A stretch of DNA of 64,000 nt, taken from positions 5,865 to 69,864 of the forward strand of contig NZ_NCSM01000034.1 in the NCBI RefSeq assembly GCF_002224125.1, written 5' to 3'. Under the pieces are notes generated by a model. That model did no database searches. It had not been told where the DNA came from and saw only the letters and a list, made by a program, of their open reading frames with translations. The translations under genes and the position numbers were made by a program. Below are positions 18,207 through 25,937 of the stretch, piece by piece. Each line of letters opens with the position of its first letter. Position 1 is the stretch's first letter. The DNA comes from Streptomyces sp. NBS 14/10. GTDB taxonomy: Bacteria; Actinomycetota; Actinomycetes; Streptomycetales; Streptomycetaceae.

Positions 18207-19172
18207 TTACGGGCAGCGGATGACCTGACCCGCGTACGACAGATTGCCGCCGAAGCCGAAGAGCAGCACCGGCGCGCCCGGAGCGATCTCCCGCCGCTCG
18301 ACCAGCTTGGACAGCGCGAGCGGCACGCTGGCCGCCGAGGTGTTGCCGGAGTCGACGACATCGCGCGCGATGACCGCGTTCGTGGCGCCGAGCTTGCGCG
18401 CGACCGGTTCGATGATCCGCAGGTTCGCCTGGTGCAGCACCACCCCGGCCAGCTCCTCGGGGGTGATCCCGGCCCGTGCGCACACCTCGCGCGCGATGGG
18501 CGGCAGTTGGGTGGTGGCCCAGCGGTAGACCGCCTGGCCCTCCTGCGAGAAGCGGGGCGGGGTGCCCTCGATACGTACGGCGTGGCCCATCTCGGGCACC
18601 GAGCCCCAGACCACCGGACCGATCCCCGGGACGCCGTCCCCGTCCGCCTCCTGCGCCCGGTCATCGGGCACCACGACCGCCGCGCCGGCGCCGTCGCCGA
18701 GCAGCACGCAGCTGGAGCGGTCGGTCCAGTCGGCCGCCTCGGTGAACTTGTCGGCGCCGATGACCAGGGCGGCGGAGGCAGCCCCGGCCCGGATGGTGTG
18801 GTCGGCGGTGGCCAGGGCGTGGGTGAAGCCCGCGCACACCACATTGATGTCCAAGGTGGCGGGGGAGCCGAGGCCGAGCCGGGCGGCGACGCGGGCCGCC
18901 ATATTGGGGCTGCGGTCGATCGCCGTGGACGTGGCGACGATCACGAGGTCGATATCGGCGAGTGCGAGCCCGCTCGCGGCGAGGGCCTTGCTGGCCGCCG
19001 CGGCGGCCATCTCGTCCACGGTCTCGTCCGCCCGGGCGATGTGCCGGGTGCGGATCCCGACCCGGGTGCGGATCCATTCGTCGCTGGTGTCGACGATGGC
19101 GGCCAGATCGTCGTTGGTGAGCACCCTCGCGGGCTGGTAGTGGCCGACGGCGGCTATGCGTGAACCCGTCAT
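18207..19172 (-). CDS. 3-oxoacyl-ACP synthase III family protein (FabH-like)
   Basis: 321 residues of the KAS III fold with the full triad: Cys113 (INVVCAGF), His247 (LHQANLRI) and Asn277 (DSGNTSAAS). The N-terminus MTGSRIAAVGHYQP fits FabH. The start at 19172 has AGGGGCAG upstream. No ACP, FabD or FabF gene is nearby, so this is an orphan. It could extend an unusual acyl primer, load a natural-product pathway or make a signalling ester. Primary fatty-acid FabH is normally in a fab cluster elsewhere. Confidence 0.88.
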   Translation of the reverse strand: MTGSRIAAVGHYQPARVLTNDDLAAIVDTSDEWIRTRVGIRTRHIARADETVDEMAAAAASKALAASGLALADIDLVIVATSTAIDRSPNMAARVAARLGLGSPATLDINVVCAGFTHALATADHTIRAGAASAALVIGADKFTEAADWTDRSSCVLLGDGAGAAVVVPDDRAQEADGDGVPGIGPVVWGSVPEMGHAVRIEGTPPRFSQEGQAVYRWATTQLPPIAREVCARAGITPEELAGVVLHQANLRIIEPVARKLGATNAVIARDVVDSGNTSAASVPLALSKLVERREIAPGAPVLLFGFGGNLSYAGQVIRCP

Positions 19173-19467
19173 CTCTGCCCCTTCGCGCGGGTGTCGTCCA
19201 TCCGGCCGTCGCCCGGATATGCGGGCTGGGCGGCGCCCGGTCGGGCTGTGCAGGCCAGTCTTGTGGGGCGCACGGGCCCCGCGCGCGCCGTTATGTACCA
19301 ACATTGCGCCTCGAGATCTGGAGCTTTCCACCTTTCCAGCCAAGGAACCGGATCCCTCGTTGCCACCGTCTGAGGACATGTCCGCCGGTCAGGCGGGTAC
19401 GGGCACGGTGAATATCACGGTGATGCGCGGTACGGCCGAGCCGGAGCCGCGGGCGGGGGAGTGCGGA

Positions 19468-20739
19468 GTGCGGTACGTCGGGGGACGGATATCGCGGCCC
19501 GGGTGGCAGCGGACCTGGCTGGTGGTGCTGGCGCTGGCGTCTATCCAGCTCGGATCACTGGTCTGGCCGGCGTACGCCTGCGGCTGCGGCGGGCTGGTGC
19601 CCGGCCGGAACACCACCGTGGCGGTGGCGCGGGAGACGTCGGTGGTGCGCTGGGACGGCCACACCGAGGAGATCGTCATGAGCCTGACGGTGGGCGGCGA
19701 CGCCCACGAGGCGGCGTGGATCATGCCCGTGCCGAACCGGGCGACGGTGCGGCTCGGGGACCGCGCGCTGTTCGACGAGGTGGGCGAGGTCACCGCGCCG
19801 GCGCACCGGACGCGCCACTACTTCTGGCCGAGGACGGGCGACTGGCCCTTCGACGACCGAAAGATCAGGTACGCCGACGGGGCCGGGGCGGGCGCCCCGT
19901 CGAGCGCGCCCCCGCGCGTGGGCGTCGTCGGCCGTGAACGGCTCGGTCCGTTCGACGTCGCCCGGCTCACCGCGACCGATCCGGACGCGCTGCGCGACTG
20001 GCTGGAGAAGCACGGCTTCCAGCTGCCGGACCGGCTGGCGGACGGGCTCAGGCCGTACGTACGCGCCAAGTGGGAGTACGTGGCGGTGCGCCTGGCGCCC
20101 GCGGCGGTCGCCGGCCGGGGCGACGGGGCCAAGGACGGAGCTGAGGACGGGGCCAAGGACGGGGCCAAGGACGTGCTGGGCGGGACGCTCGACCCGCTGC
20201 GGCTCACCTTCGACTCGAACCGTCTGATCTATCCCATGCGGCTGTCGCGGCTGGCGAAGACGGCGCAGAACCTCGAGCTGTACGTCCTGGCGCCGCACCG
20301 CATGGAGCCGCGCGGCGACATCGGGGGCGGGGCGCCGCGGGTGACCTACGCCGGGTGGGTCACCCCGGGGCAGGCGCCGCGGGGGGACCTGGCGGAGCTG
20401 GCGGGGAAGCGGATGTTCCTGACGAGCTTCCAGCAGTCGTTTCCGCGGCCGGAACTCATCTACGGGGACCATGAGTTCCGGCGCGCGGAGACGGACGACA
20501 CCTATCAGCGCGTCACGTACGACCACAAGCTGCTGACCATCGGGGGCGTCCCCGCGTGGCTGCTGACCGTGGGCGGCGGCCTGCTGGCCGTGCTGGCCGG
20601 CGTGCTGACGCTGCTGATGGCGGCCAGGCGGCGCAGGCGGGCCGAGCGCTTCTGGGGGCCGGGAGGCCCGCCCGGGCCGGGGGACTCGCCGGGGTATCCG
20701 CAGCACCTGTCGCCGGGTCAGGACGGCTTGCCGTCGTAG
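19468..20739 (+). CDS. DUF2330 family secreted/membrane-anchored protein
   Basis: About 423 residues. The signal-like segment TWLVVLALASIQLGSLVWPA ends at a Cys-rich CGCGG, and the DUF2330 domain contains ETSVVRWDGHTEEIVMSLTV and AAWIMPVP. A C-terminal membrane helix (WLLTVGGGLLAVLAGVLTLL) is followed by a basic stop-transfer RRRRR and a Pro/Gly tail. The topology is therefore outside with a C-terminal anchor. GTG at 19468 is chosen for GGGGGAG seven nt upstream; ATGs at 19378 and 19423 are possible. Four 12-bp repeats at 20122-20169 add DGAKDGAEDGAKDGAK. Function unknown. Confidence 0.8.
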   Translation: MRYVGGRISRPGWQRTWLVVLALASIQLGSLVWPAYACGCGGLVPGRNTTVAVARETSVVRWDGHTEEIVMSLTVGGDAHEAAWIMPVPNRATVRLGDRALFDEVGEVTAPAHRTRHYFWPRTGDWPFDDRKIRYADGAGAGAPSSAPPRVGVVGRERLGPFDVARLTATDPDALRDWLEKHGFQLPDRLADGLRPYVRAKWEYVAVRLAPAAVAGRGDGAKDGAEDGAKDGAKDVLGGTLDPLRLTFDSNRLIYPMRLSRLAKTAQNLELYVLAPHRMEPRGDIGGGAPRVTYAGWVTPGQAPRGDLAELAGKRMFLTSFQQSFPRPELIYGDHEFRRAETDDTYQRVTYDHKLLTIGGVPAWLLTVGGGLLAVLAGVLTLLMAARRRRRAERFWGPGGPPGPGDSPGYPQHLSPGQDGLPS

Positions 20740-20885
20740 TCCGGCCGGACCGCGGGGTGTTGTTCACCGGGCCACCGCACATACGCCAATGACACTTGCC
20801 CACCCGTTCGTTGACTGGTGGGCTGATAGATGGGTATGTCATGTACTGACGGGGTCGTCGCCTCCATCACCCCAAGGGGGCTTTC

Positions 20886-21278
20886 ATGTTTGACGATCGG
20901 CCCGCATTCGGTGTTCGTGTGCGTGTGCTCGGCGGCGTCACGGTGGCTGAGATCTCCGGTGAGCTGGACATCTTCGCCACGGCGAGGATCTCCGCCCGGC
21001 TTGATTCCCTCGCCCGCGAGGCCCGTCCGAACCTGGTCCTGGACCTGCGGATGGTGACCTTCCTGGACTGTGCCGGGGTGTCCTTGCTGTGCCGCCTGCG
21101 CAATCGCGCACTGGAGCGCGGCGGACGGTTGCGGCTGGTGATCGTCGACCCGCGGTTCACCCGGCTGCTGCGCATGGTCCGGCTCGAGGACGCCTTCGAG
21201 GTCGTGGATGACCTGGCCCTGGCGGTCGCGCGGTCGGGGGAGGTGAGCGCCGGAGGGAGCAACGGCGTCATCGCCTGA
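20886..21278 (+). CDS. STAS-domain anti-anti-sigma factor homologue 1
   Basis: 130 residues. The SpoIIAA-like core reads VTVAEISGELDIFATARI, then VLDLRMVTFLDCAGVSLLC. The family phosphorylation site is D-S-S/T-G; here it is D-C-A-G, so the phospho-acceptor Ser is Cys. AAGGGGG precedes the ATG. It may bind an anti-sigma factor without phospho-control, perhaps the RsbW-like protein 8 kb away or the PP2C/HATPase protein at 25.9 kb. The partner is unknown. Confidence 0.85.
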   Translation: MFDDRPAFGVRVRVLGGVTVAEISGELDIFATARISARLDSLAREARPNLVLDLRMVTFLDCAGVSLLCRLRNRALERGGRLRLVIVDPRFTRLLRMVRLEDAFEVVDDLALAVARSGEVSAGGSNGVIA

Positions 21279-21491
21279 ACCGTCGCCAAGCATCGTCCGA
21301 CCAAGTGTCAATAGTAAGAACAGAAATTCACTCGTACGAGCGCATTTACTCTGGGAAATATGGGGTGCCTACCTCCGTAACCGGCGGTCACCCCTCTACG
21401 CTCGCGGCACGTCACCCAGGACCCGGTGGTATCCGCCCCGATGCAGACTGTGCCCGCTTCCGGGAGCCTATCGATGGTGAAAGGGGGCAGT

Positions 21492-21935
21492 GTGCCGTTC
21501 CGAGGTGATTTCGCGATGACGCAGCAAGGCGCTCCCCGCCAGGAGGCGCCTCCGCCTGCCGCGATCACCCCCGAGCGCTTCCGCGCGGACCGGAGCGCGG
21601 CGCCCCGCGCCTGCGCGTACGGCGTCGGCGGATACACGGTCGTGGAGCTCCACGGCGAGATCGACATCGTCGGCCGGGAATCCGTCGGCCTGGAGCTGGA
21701 CCGGGCCACCTCCCCGCCCGCGCCCGCCGTCGTCATCGACCTGACCCCGACGTGCTTCTTCGACTGCTCGGGGGTGGAGCTGCTGTGCCGCGCCTACCGC
21801 CGGGTGCGGGACCGCGGCGGCCGGCTGCGGGTGGTCTGCGACAGCCCGCTGATCCTGCGCACGCTGCGGGTGGGCGGGCTGCTGGACGTGGTGTGCCCGG
21901 TGCCGACGCTGGCGGACGCGTTACGGGAGGACTGA
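21492..21935 (+). CDS. STAS-domain anti-anti-sigma factor homologue 2
   Basis: About 147 residues. The STAS core is YTVVELHGEIDIVGRESVGL and VVIDLTPTCFFDCSGVELLC. As in the gene just upstream, the first Ser of the phospho-site is Cys (D-C-S-G). The start is uncertain: GTG 21492 has AAGGGGG 4 nt upstream, and ATG 21516 (MTQQGAPRQ) is a good alternative. It probably arose by tandem duplication of the first STAS gene, then diverged. Confidence 0.78.
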   Translation: MPFRGDFAMTQQGAPRQEAPPPAAITPERFRADRSAAPRACAYGVGGYTVVELHGEIDIVGRESVGLELDRATSPPAPAVVIDLTPTCFFDCSGVELLCRAYRRVRDRGGRLRVVCDSPLILRTLRVGGLLDVVCPVPTLADALRED

Positions 21936-21970
21936 CGGGGGCTGTGGCCGTTGGGGCGGGCCCGTACCGC

Positions 21971-22183
21971 TCAGACCCGCCGCTTCCGGCCGGAGCCGAC
22001 ACGGTGGCCCTGCCGCCAGCGGCTGAGGACGCGATGGTGCCGCAGGGGGCGTTGTCCGGGCGGGGTGTCGCCGTAGCGGAGAGCGGAGACCCGACTGCCG
22101 TGCTGGGCGTTGAGCCGGTGGATCACCACCACGCCCACGGCGATCAGCGCGGCGATCACGGCCACGGTGACGACGGTCTCCAT
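21971..22183 (-). CDS. Small single-helix membrane protein
   Basis: 70 residues starting METVVTVAVIAALIAVGVVV, one membrane helix, then a basic tail ending HRVGSGRKRRV. GGGG lies about 9 nt upstream of the ATG at 22183. It ends 35 nt from the convergent STAS stop. Nothing about its job can be read; small basic membrane proteins like this are common in Streptomyces. Confidence 0.5.
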   Translation of the reverse strand: METVVTVAVIAALIAVGVVVIHRLNAQHGSRVSALRYGDTPPGQRPLRHHRVLSRWRQGHRVGSGRKRRV

Positions 22184-22282
22184 GGTGCTCACTCCCCGCG
22201 GCCGGACCCCAGCCCCAGGGGAATCCGGCCGGTATGTGCGAAATGCTCTCGGTGCCTTTACCGTACTCCCGGCGGACACCGG

Positions 22283-22317
22283 ACCGCACCCGGCGTGAAG
22301 CGGGTGCCGGGTGCGGT
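22283..22317 (-). terminator. Terminator after snpA
   Basis: A 12-bp perfect stem (ACCGCACCCGGC / GCCGGGTGCGGT), loop 11 nt, 24 bp after the snpA stop. Confidence 0.8.
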
Positions 22318-22340
22318 AGGAGGCGCTGGTGGTGGTGGCC

Positions 22341-23003
22341 CTATCGGGCGCTCACCTCGAGCGTCTTGCTGAGGCCGGCCAGGCCGTTCGCCCAGAGCTG
22401 GTTCACCCTGCTCTTCTCGGCCGCGTTGGGCTGTGAGTTCTTGCAGGACGTGCCCGGCCCGCCACCCGACATCAGCTCGCTGCACGGACCCGAGTAGTGG
22501 TCCGGCAGCCCGAGCACATGGCCGGTCTCGTGCGCGGTGACACGGGTGGAGTCGTACTGCTGGTTCTGCGCGAAGTCCAGGAATATGTAGCCGTTGCCGT
22601 GGCCGTCCGTGCTCGCGTACGAGCCGCTCGGGTCGTTGCCCTCGCGGTACTCGAAGTCGGGGTTGCTGCCCTCCTTCAGCTGCACGTTGCTCACCGCGGA
22701 GTTCCAGATCTGGGTGGAGCGCGCTATCACGGACCTGAAGCTCGGGGCCCTGCTGGTGCTGTAGGTGACGGTGACGGCCTGCGTGCCGGGCACCACGCCC
22801 CGCTTGGCCAGCACCGACTTGATCACGGCCTGGAGGAAGGCGTCGGTGTCGCCGCGGCTCTCGCCGCTCGCGACGTACGCGGACTTGGCGGTGTGGCTGA
22901 CGGCTCCGCTGTCGGATGTGGCGGCGGAGGCGGGTACGGCGGACAGGGTCGAGGCCAGGCCGAGGCCCAGCGTGGCCACGAGCGCTGACGTGGGGAACTT
23001 CAT
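22341..23003 (-). CDS. snpA: Snapalysin, small secreted neutral metalloprotease
   Basis: 220 residues. A Sec signal peptide is followed by a cleavage site near ASA-A (residue 27). The propeptide runs to about 80. The M7-family zinc motif is [11 protein letters not shown] with His158, Glu159, His162 and Asp168, followed by the Cys pair PCSELM and SCKNS that may form a disulfide. It is exported as a zymogen and degrades milk-type proteins. The divergent LysR gene is the well-known snpR arrangement. Confidence 0.93.
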   Translation of the reverse strand: MKFPTSALVATLGLGLASTLSAVPASAATSDSGAVSHTAKSAYVASGESRGDTDAFLQAVIKSVLAKRGVVPGTQAVTVTYSTSRAPSFRSVIARSTQIWNSAVSNVQLKEGSNPDFEYREGNDPSGSYASTDGHGNGYIFLDFAQNQQYDSTRVTAHETGHVLGLPDHYSGPCSELMSGGGPGTSCKNSQPNAAEKSRVNQLWANGLAGLSKTLEVSAR

Positions 23004-23127
23004 GTGGGGGGCTCCTCATCGTCCGTCAGACCCCGGCCGGCCGCCGTGGTGTGGGGCGGTGGGCCGGGGTCAGGGGATGAACGCTTGGTGCCCCGAAGTC
23101 TTGGTGAGATCCGGCGCTACGCGGAGA

Positions 23128-23142
23128 TATCAACAGGCGATA
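23128..23142. promoter_or_regulatory. TATC-N7-GATA inverted repeat between snpA and its LysR gene
   Basis: TATCAACAGGCGATA in the divergent promoter region is a dyad that could be the LysR-regulator site. LysR boxes usually have T-N11-A; this dyad is similar but not identical in spacing. Confidence 0.45.
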
Positions 23143-23275
23143 GCACCATCACATAGCCTCGTGCGTGGCCGCTTTTCCGACCGTCTGTCTCGACGTCAAA
23201 TGGACGCCCGGGATGTGGTGTTCGTGGGCATTGAGTGTCTGGTGTGACGTCCTGACCCGCCGTTATGCTCACGCC

Positions 23276-24274
23276 GTGGAGCTCGAGGTCAGGCACCTTC
23301 GCGCGGTGTGCGCCATCGCCGACACCGGCAGCTTACGCAAGGCCGCACGGCAGCTGGGCATGAGCCAGCCCTCGTTGACGACCCAGCTCAGGCGCATCGA
23401 GAACGCCATCGGTGGTTCGCTGTTCTCGCGCGAACTCACCGGCAGCCGGCCGACCCCGCTCGGACGCTCAGTGCTGTGCCGGGCCCGGCCCATCGTGGCC
23501 GAAATGAACGCCCTGGTCGCCGAGGCCAAACAGGAGGCCGGCCGGGCCACCGGCGCCCGGCTGCGGGTCGGCAGCACGGGCAGCCAGGCCGTGGCGGGAT
23601 GGCTGCGCCGGCTCCGTGCCCGCTTTCCCGACGCGGACACCACGATCCATATCGACGTCTGGGCCGACTCTTTGCTGCGGATGGTCGCCGAGAACCAACT
23701 GGACGTCGCCTTCGTCCACGAGGCCGAGGACGCCCCGCTGCGGGCCTCCGACGGCGTACGGCGACGCGTCCTCGTCGCCCGGGAGCCGCAGTTCGTCGCC
23801 CTCCCCACCACCCACCCGGCCGCCGCCTGCCCCCTCGTCACCCTCGCCGACCTCGCCGCCGACCAGTGGATGGTCGACCCCGCCCTGGACGGCCAGGAAG
23901 CCACCCTCCGCCGCGCCTTCGCCGCGGCGGGCCGAAGACCCCGCGTCGTCTACGGCGACTACCCCACCGCCGCCGACCTGGTCGCCTCCGGCGAACTCAT
24001 CACCCCCTGCCGACCCACCGCCACCCCCCGCCCCGGCCTCACCATCCGCCCCCTCCGCGACGACCCCCTCACCCTCCGCCTGTCCCTGGCCTCCCGCGCC
24101 ATCGACCCGCCCACCGCGGACGCGCTCTTCCGCGACCTCAGGGACTCCTACCTGGAGGCGGCGTGGGCGAGCGCGGCGTACCGGCAGTGGCTGCTGCGCA
24201 ACGACAACCCCCTGCTGCGTACCGGCGACGGCATTCTCCCCGTCCCGCCCTCGGCTCGTGAGGCGTCGGCGTGA
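23276..24274 (+). CDS. snpR: LysR-type regulator of snapalysin
   Basis: 332 residues. The N-terminal HTH is typical LysR: VRHLRAVCAIADTGSLRKAA, then QPSLTTQLRRIENAIGGSLF. The effector domain runs from about residue 90 and its C-terminal half is very Pro/Arg-rich. GTG at 23276 is preferred; TATGCT at 23264-23269 lies 6 nt upstream, so the message may be leaderless. As a divergent neighbour of snpA it should activate the protease and probably itself, as in S. lividans-type snpR/snpA. Confidence 0.88.
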   Translation: MELEVRHLRAVCAIADTGSLRKAARQLGMSQPSLTTQLRRIENAIGGSLFSRELTGSRPTPLGRSVLCRARPIVAEMNALVAEAKQEAGRATGARLRVGSTGSQAVAGWLRRLRARFPDADTTIHIDVWADSLLRMVAENQLDVAFVHEAEDAPLRASDGVRRRVLVAREPQFVALPTTHPAAACPLVTLADLAADQWMVDPALDGQEATLRRAFAAAGRRPRVVYGDYPTAADLVASGELITPCRPTATPRPGLTIRPLRDDPLTLRLSLASRAIDPPTADALFRDLRDSYLEAAWASAAYRQWLLRNDNPLLRTGDGILPVPPSAREASA

Positions 24275-24304
24275 GGCACGGAATTCCTCGTCCGACTCGG
24301 GCGC

Positions 24305-25285
24305 TCAGGCGGCGATGCGGAGGACGCTCTTGCCGTGGGTGGCTCCATCGGCCAGGCGCTGTACGGCCTCGGCGAGGTCGGCCATCTCGTACTCGGCGGT
24401 GACATCCGGACGGATTCGCCCGGCGGCCACCAACTGAAGCGCCTCCCGGGCGCTTTCGGCCAGGCGGTCGGGGTGGGTCTGGCTGAGCAGGTTGCTGTTG
24501 TACGTCAGCGCGGACTTGCCGCTCATCAGCAGATCGTTGGCGCTGAGCGCGACGGGCTCGAAGGTGGCGAGGTTGCCGTAGATCGCCAGTCGGCCGTGCG
24601 GTGCGAGGCGCCGCAGGTTGGTCTCGCGTACCGGCCCGCCGACGGGATCCAGGATCAGGTCGAACAGCTCCTGGTCGGGGGCGTCGGGGGCGTCGGGGGC
24701 GTCGGTGAACTCCTGGGTGAACTCCTCACGCGTGATCAGCTGGTCGTAGCCGAATTGGGCGGCGTAGGAGGCGCGTTGGGCGTCTTTGACGACGCCGACG
24801 ATACGACCGGCGCCGGCGGTTCTGGCGACCTGGGCGGCAAGGCTGCCGACGCCGCCGGCCGCCGCATGGATGAGGACGCTCTCGCCGGGACGCACTCGGC
24901 CAACGGTGTTGATCAGGTCGTAGGCGGTGGGGGCGGCCCAGCCGCACCCGGCGGCGGTCCGCAGGTCCGTGCCGAAGGTGTCGAAGGTGAGCGCGGCGGG
25001 CGCCACCACCACCTCGGCGTAGGCACCGCCGCTGGTCAGCGCCGTCACCTGCTGCCCGAGGCGGTCGTCGGCGACGCCCTCGCCGACGGCGACGATGTGC
25101 CCGGCCGCCTCGAAGCCGGGTACGAACGGCCGCGGCACGGGAAAGTGGCCGCCGCGCAGGAGGACATCGCCCCACTGGATTCCCGCGTACTGGACGCGGA
25201 TCGCGACCTCGCCGGGGCCAGGGGCGGGCTGGTCGATGTCGATGAGGTGGAATCGGTCGTCGGTGTCCAGGACGACAGCCTTCAT
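24305..25285 (-). CDS. NADPH:quinone oxidoreductase-like (zinc-free MDR)
   Basis: 326 residues of the medium-chain dehydrogenase/reductase superfamily, quinone-reductase class: MKAVVLDTDDRFHLID, then VLIHAAAGGVGSLAAQVA as the NADPH-binding Rossmann motif. The zinc-binding Cys ligands are missing, so this is an oxidoreductase not an alcohol dehydrogenase. Three DAP tripeptide repeats interrupt the domain near residue 200 (TDAPDAPDAPD). ATG 25285 is chosen for GGGAG 8 nt upstream. It is divergent from a MarR gene across a shared operator, so it is probably the regulator's target, induced by quinones or electrophiles. Confidence 0.87.
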   Translation of the reverse strand: MKAVVLDTDDRFHLIDIDQPAPGPGEVAIRVQYAGIQWGDVLLRGGHFPVPRPFVPGFEAAGHIVAVGEGVADDRLGQQVTALTSGGAYAEVVVAPAALTFDTFGTDLRTAAGCGWAAPTAYDLINTVGRVRPGESVLIHAAAGGVGSLAAQVARTAGAGRIVGVVKDAQRASYAAQFGYDQLITREEFTQEFTDAPDAPDAPDQELFDLILDPVGGPVRETNLRRLAPHGRLAIYGNLATFEPVALSANDLLMSGKSALTYNSNLLSQTHPDRLAESAREALQLVAAGRIRPDVTAEYEMADLAEAVQRLADGATHGKSVLRIAA

Positions 25286-25310
25286 GGTCACTGCTCCCTG
25301 AGGTGAATCA

Positions 25311-25322
25311 GTATCCTGATAC
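25311..25322. promoter_or_regulatory. Palindrome GTATCCTGATAC in the quinone reductase/MarR promoter
   Basis: GTATC-CT-GATAC is a perfect inverted repeat between the divergent starts at 25285 and 25388. It is a likely MarR operator. Confidence 0.7.
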
Positions 25323-25387
25323 AGAAGACGCTAACGAGTGTCAGCTACCTGAGTCAACCAAGGATCCTGTGAAAGATGGAGGGCGAC

Positions 25388-25861
25388 GTGACCGAGATCC
25401 CGGCCGAGGAGTACCTGTGCACGCGCATCCGCCGCACCGAACAGGCCCTGATGGCCCATCACGAGGCGGTCCTGCGCGGCTACGGCCTCACCATGACGCA
25501 GTACACGGTCCTGCTCGCGCTGTCGCGCCAGGAGGACATGTCCGGCGCGCAACTCGCCCGCGCCGCCGGGGTCACCCAGCAGACCATGGCCTCCGTCCTG
25601 ACCGGTCTGCAAAGAAAGCAGCTCATCGCCCGCCGGCCGTCATCCGTGCACGCCAAGGTGTTGCTCGCCTCCTTGACCGATCAGGGCCATGAAGTGCTCG
25701 AGGGCGCCTACGGCGAGGTGATCGTGCTCGAACGCGCCCTCACCGACGCCTTCACCCCGGACGAGCACGCCACGCTGTGCGACCTCCTGGAGCGCGCCAC
25801 CACGGTGCTCGTCCAGCAGACCCCTCAGGCCGAAGCCCGCGCCACGCGCCAGGGCGGCTGA
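25388..25861 (+). CDS. MarR-family regulator
   Basis: 157 residues. A dimer helix is followed by winged-helix elements YTVLLALSRQEDMSGAQLAR and AGVTQQTMASVLTGLQRKQL. GTG 25388 is preferred over ATG 25376 because GGAGG sits 6 nt upstream of GTG and would lie inside the longer form. There is no Cys in a redox position that I can assign, so the inducer may be a ligand. It probably represses itself and the divergent quinone oxidoreductase. Confidence 0.85.
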   Translation: MTEIPAEEYLCTRIRRTEQALMAHHEAVLRGYGLTMTQYTVLLALSRQEDMSGAQLARAAGVTQQTMASVLTGLQRKQLIARRPSSVHAKVLLASLTDQGHEVLEGAYGEVIVLERALTDAFTPDEHATLCDLLERATTVLVQQTPQAEARATRQGG

Positions 25862-25880
25862 TACGGCTTCGCGCGATGCA

Positions 25881-25937
25881 GCACCACCGCCATGACTCGG
25901 CACCACCGCCATGACGCGGCTCCGCCGTCATGACTCG
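25881..25937. repeat. Three 19-bp repeats at the end of the PP2C gene
   Basis: GCACCACCGCCATGACTCG and two variants, contiguous from 25881. The third overlaps the stop codon (25928-25930) and final residues of the leftward phosphatase gene. Confidence 0.85.
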
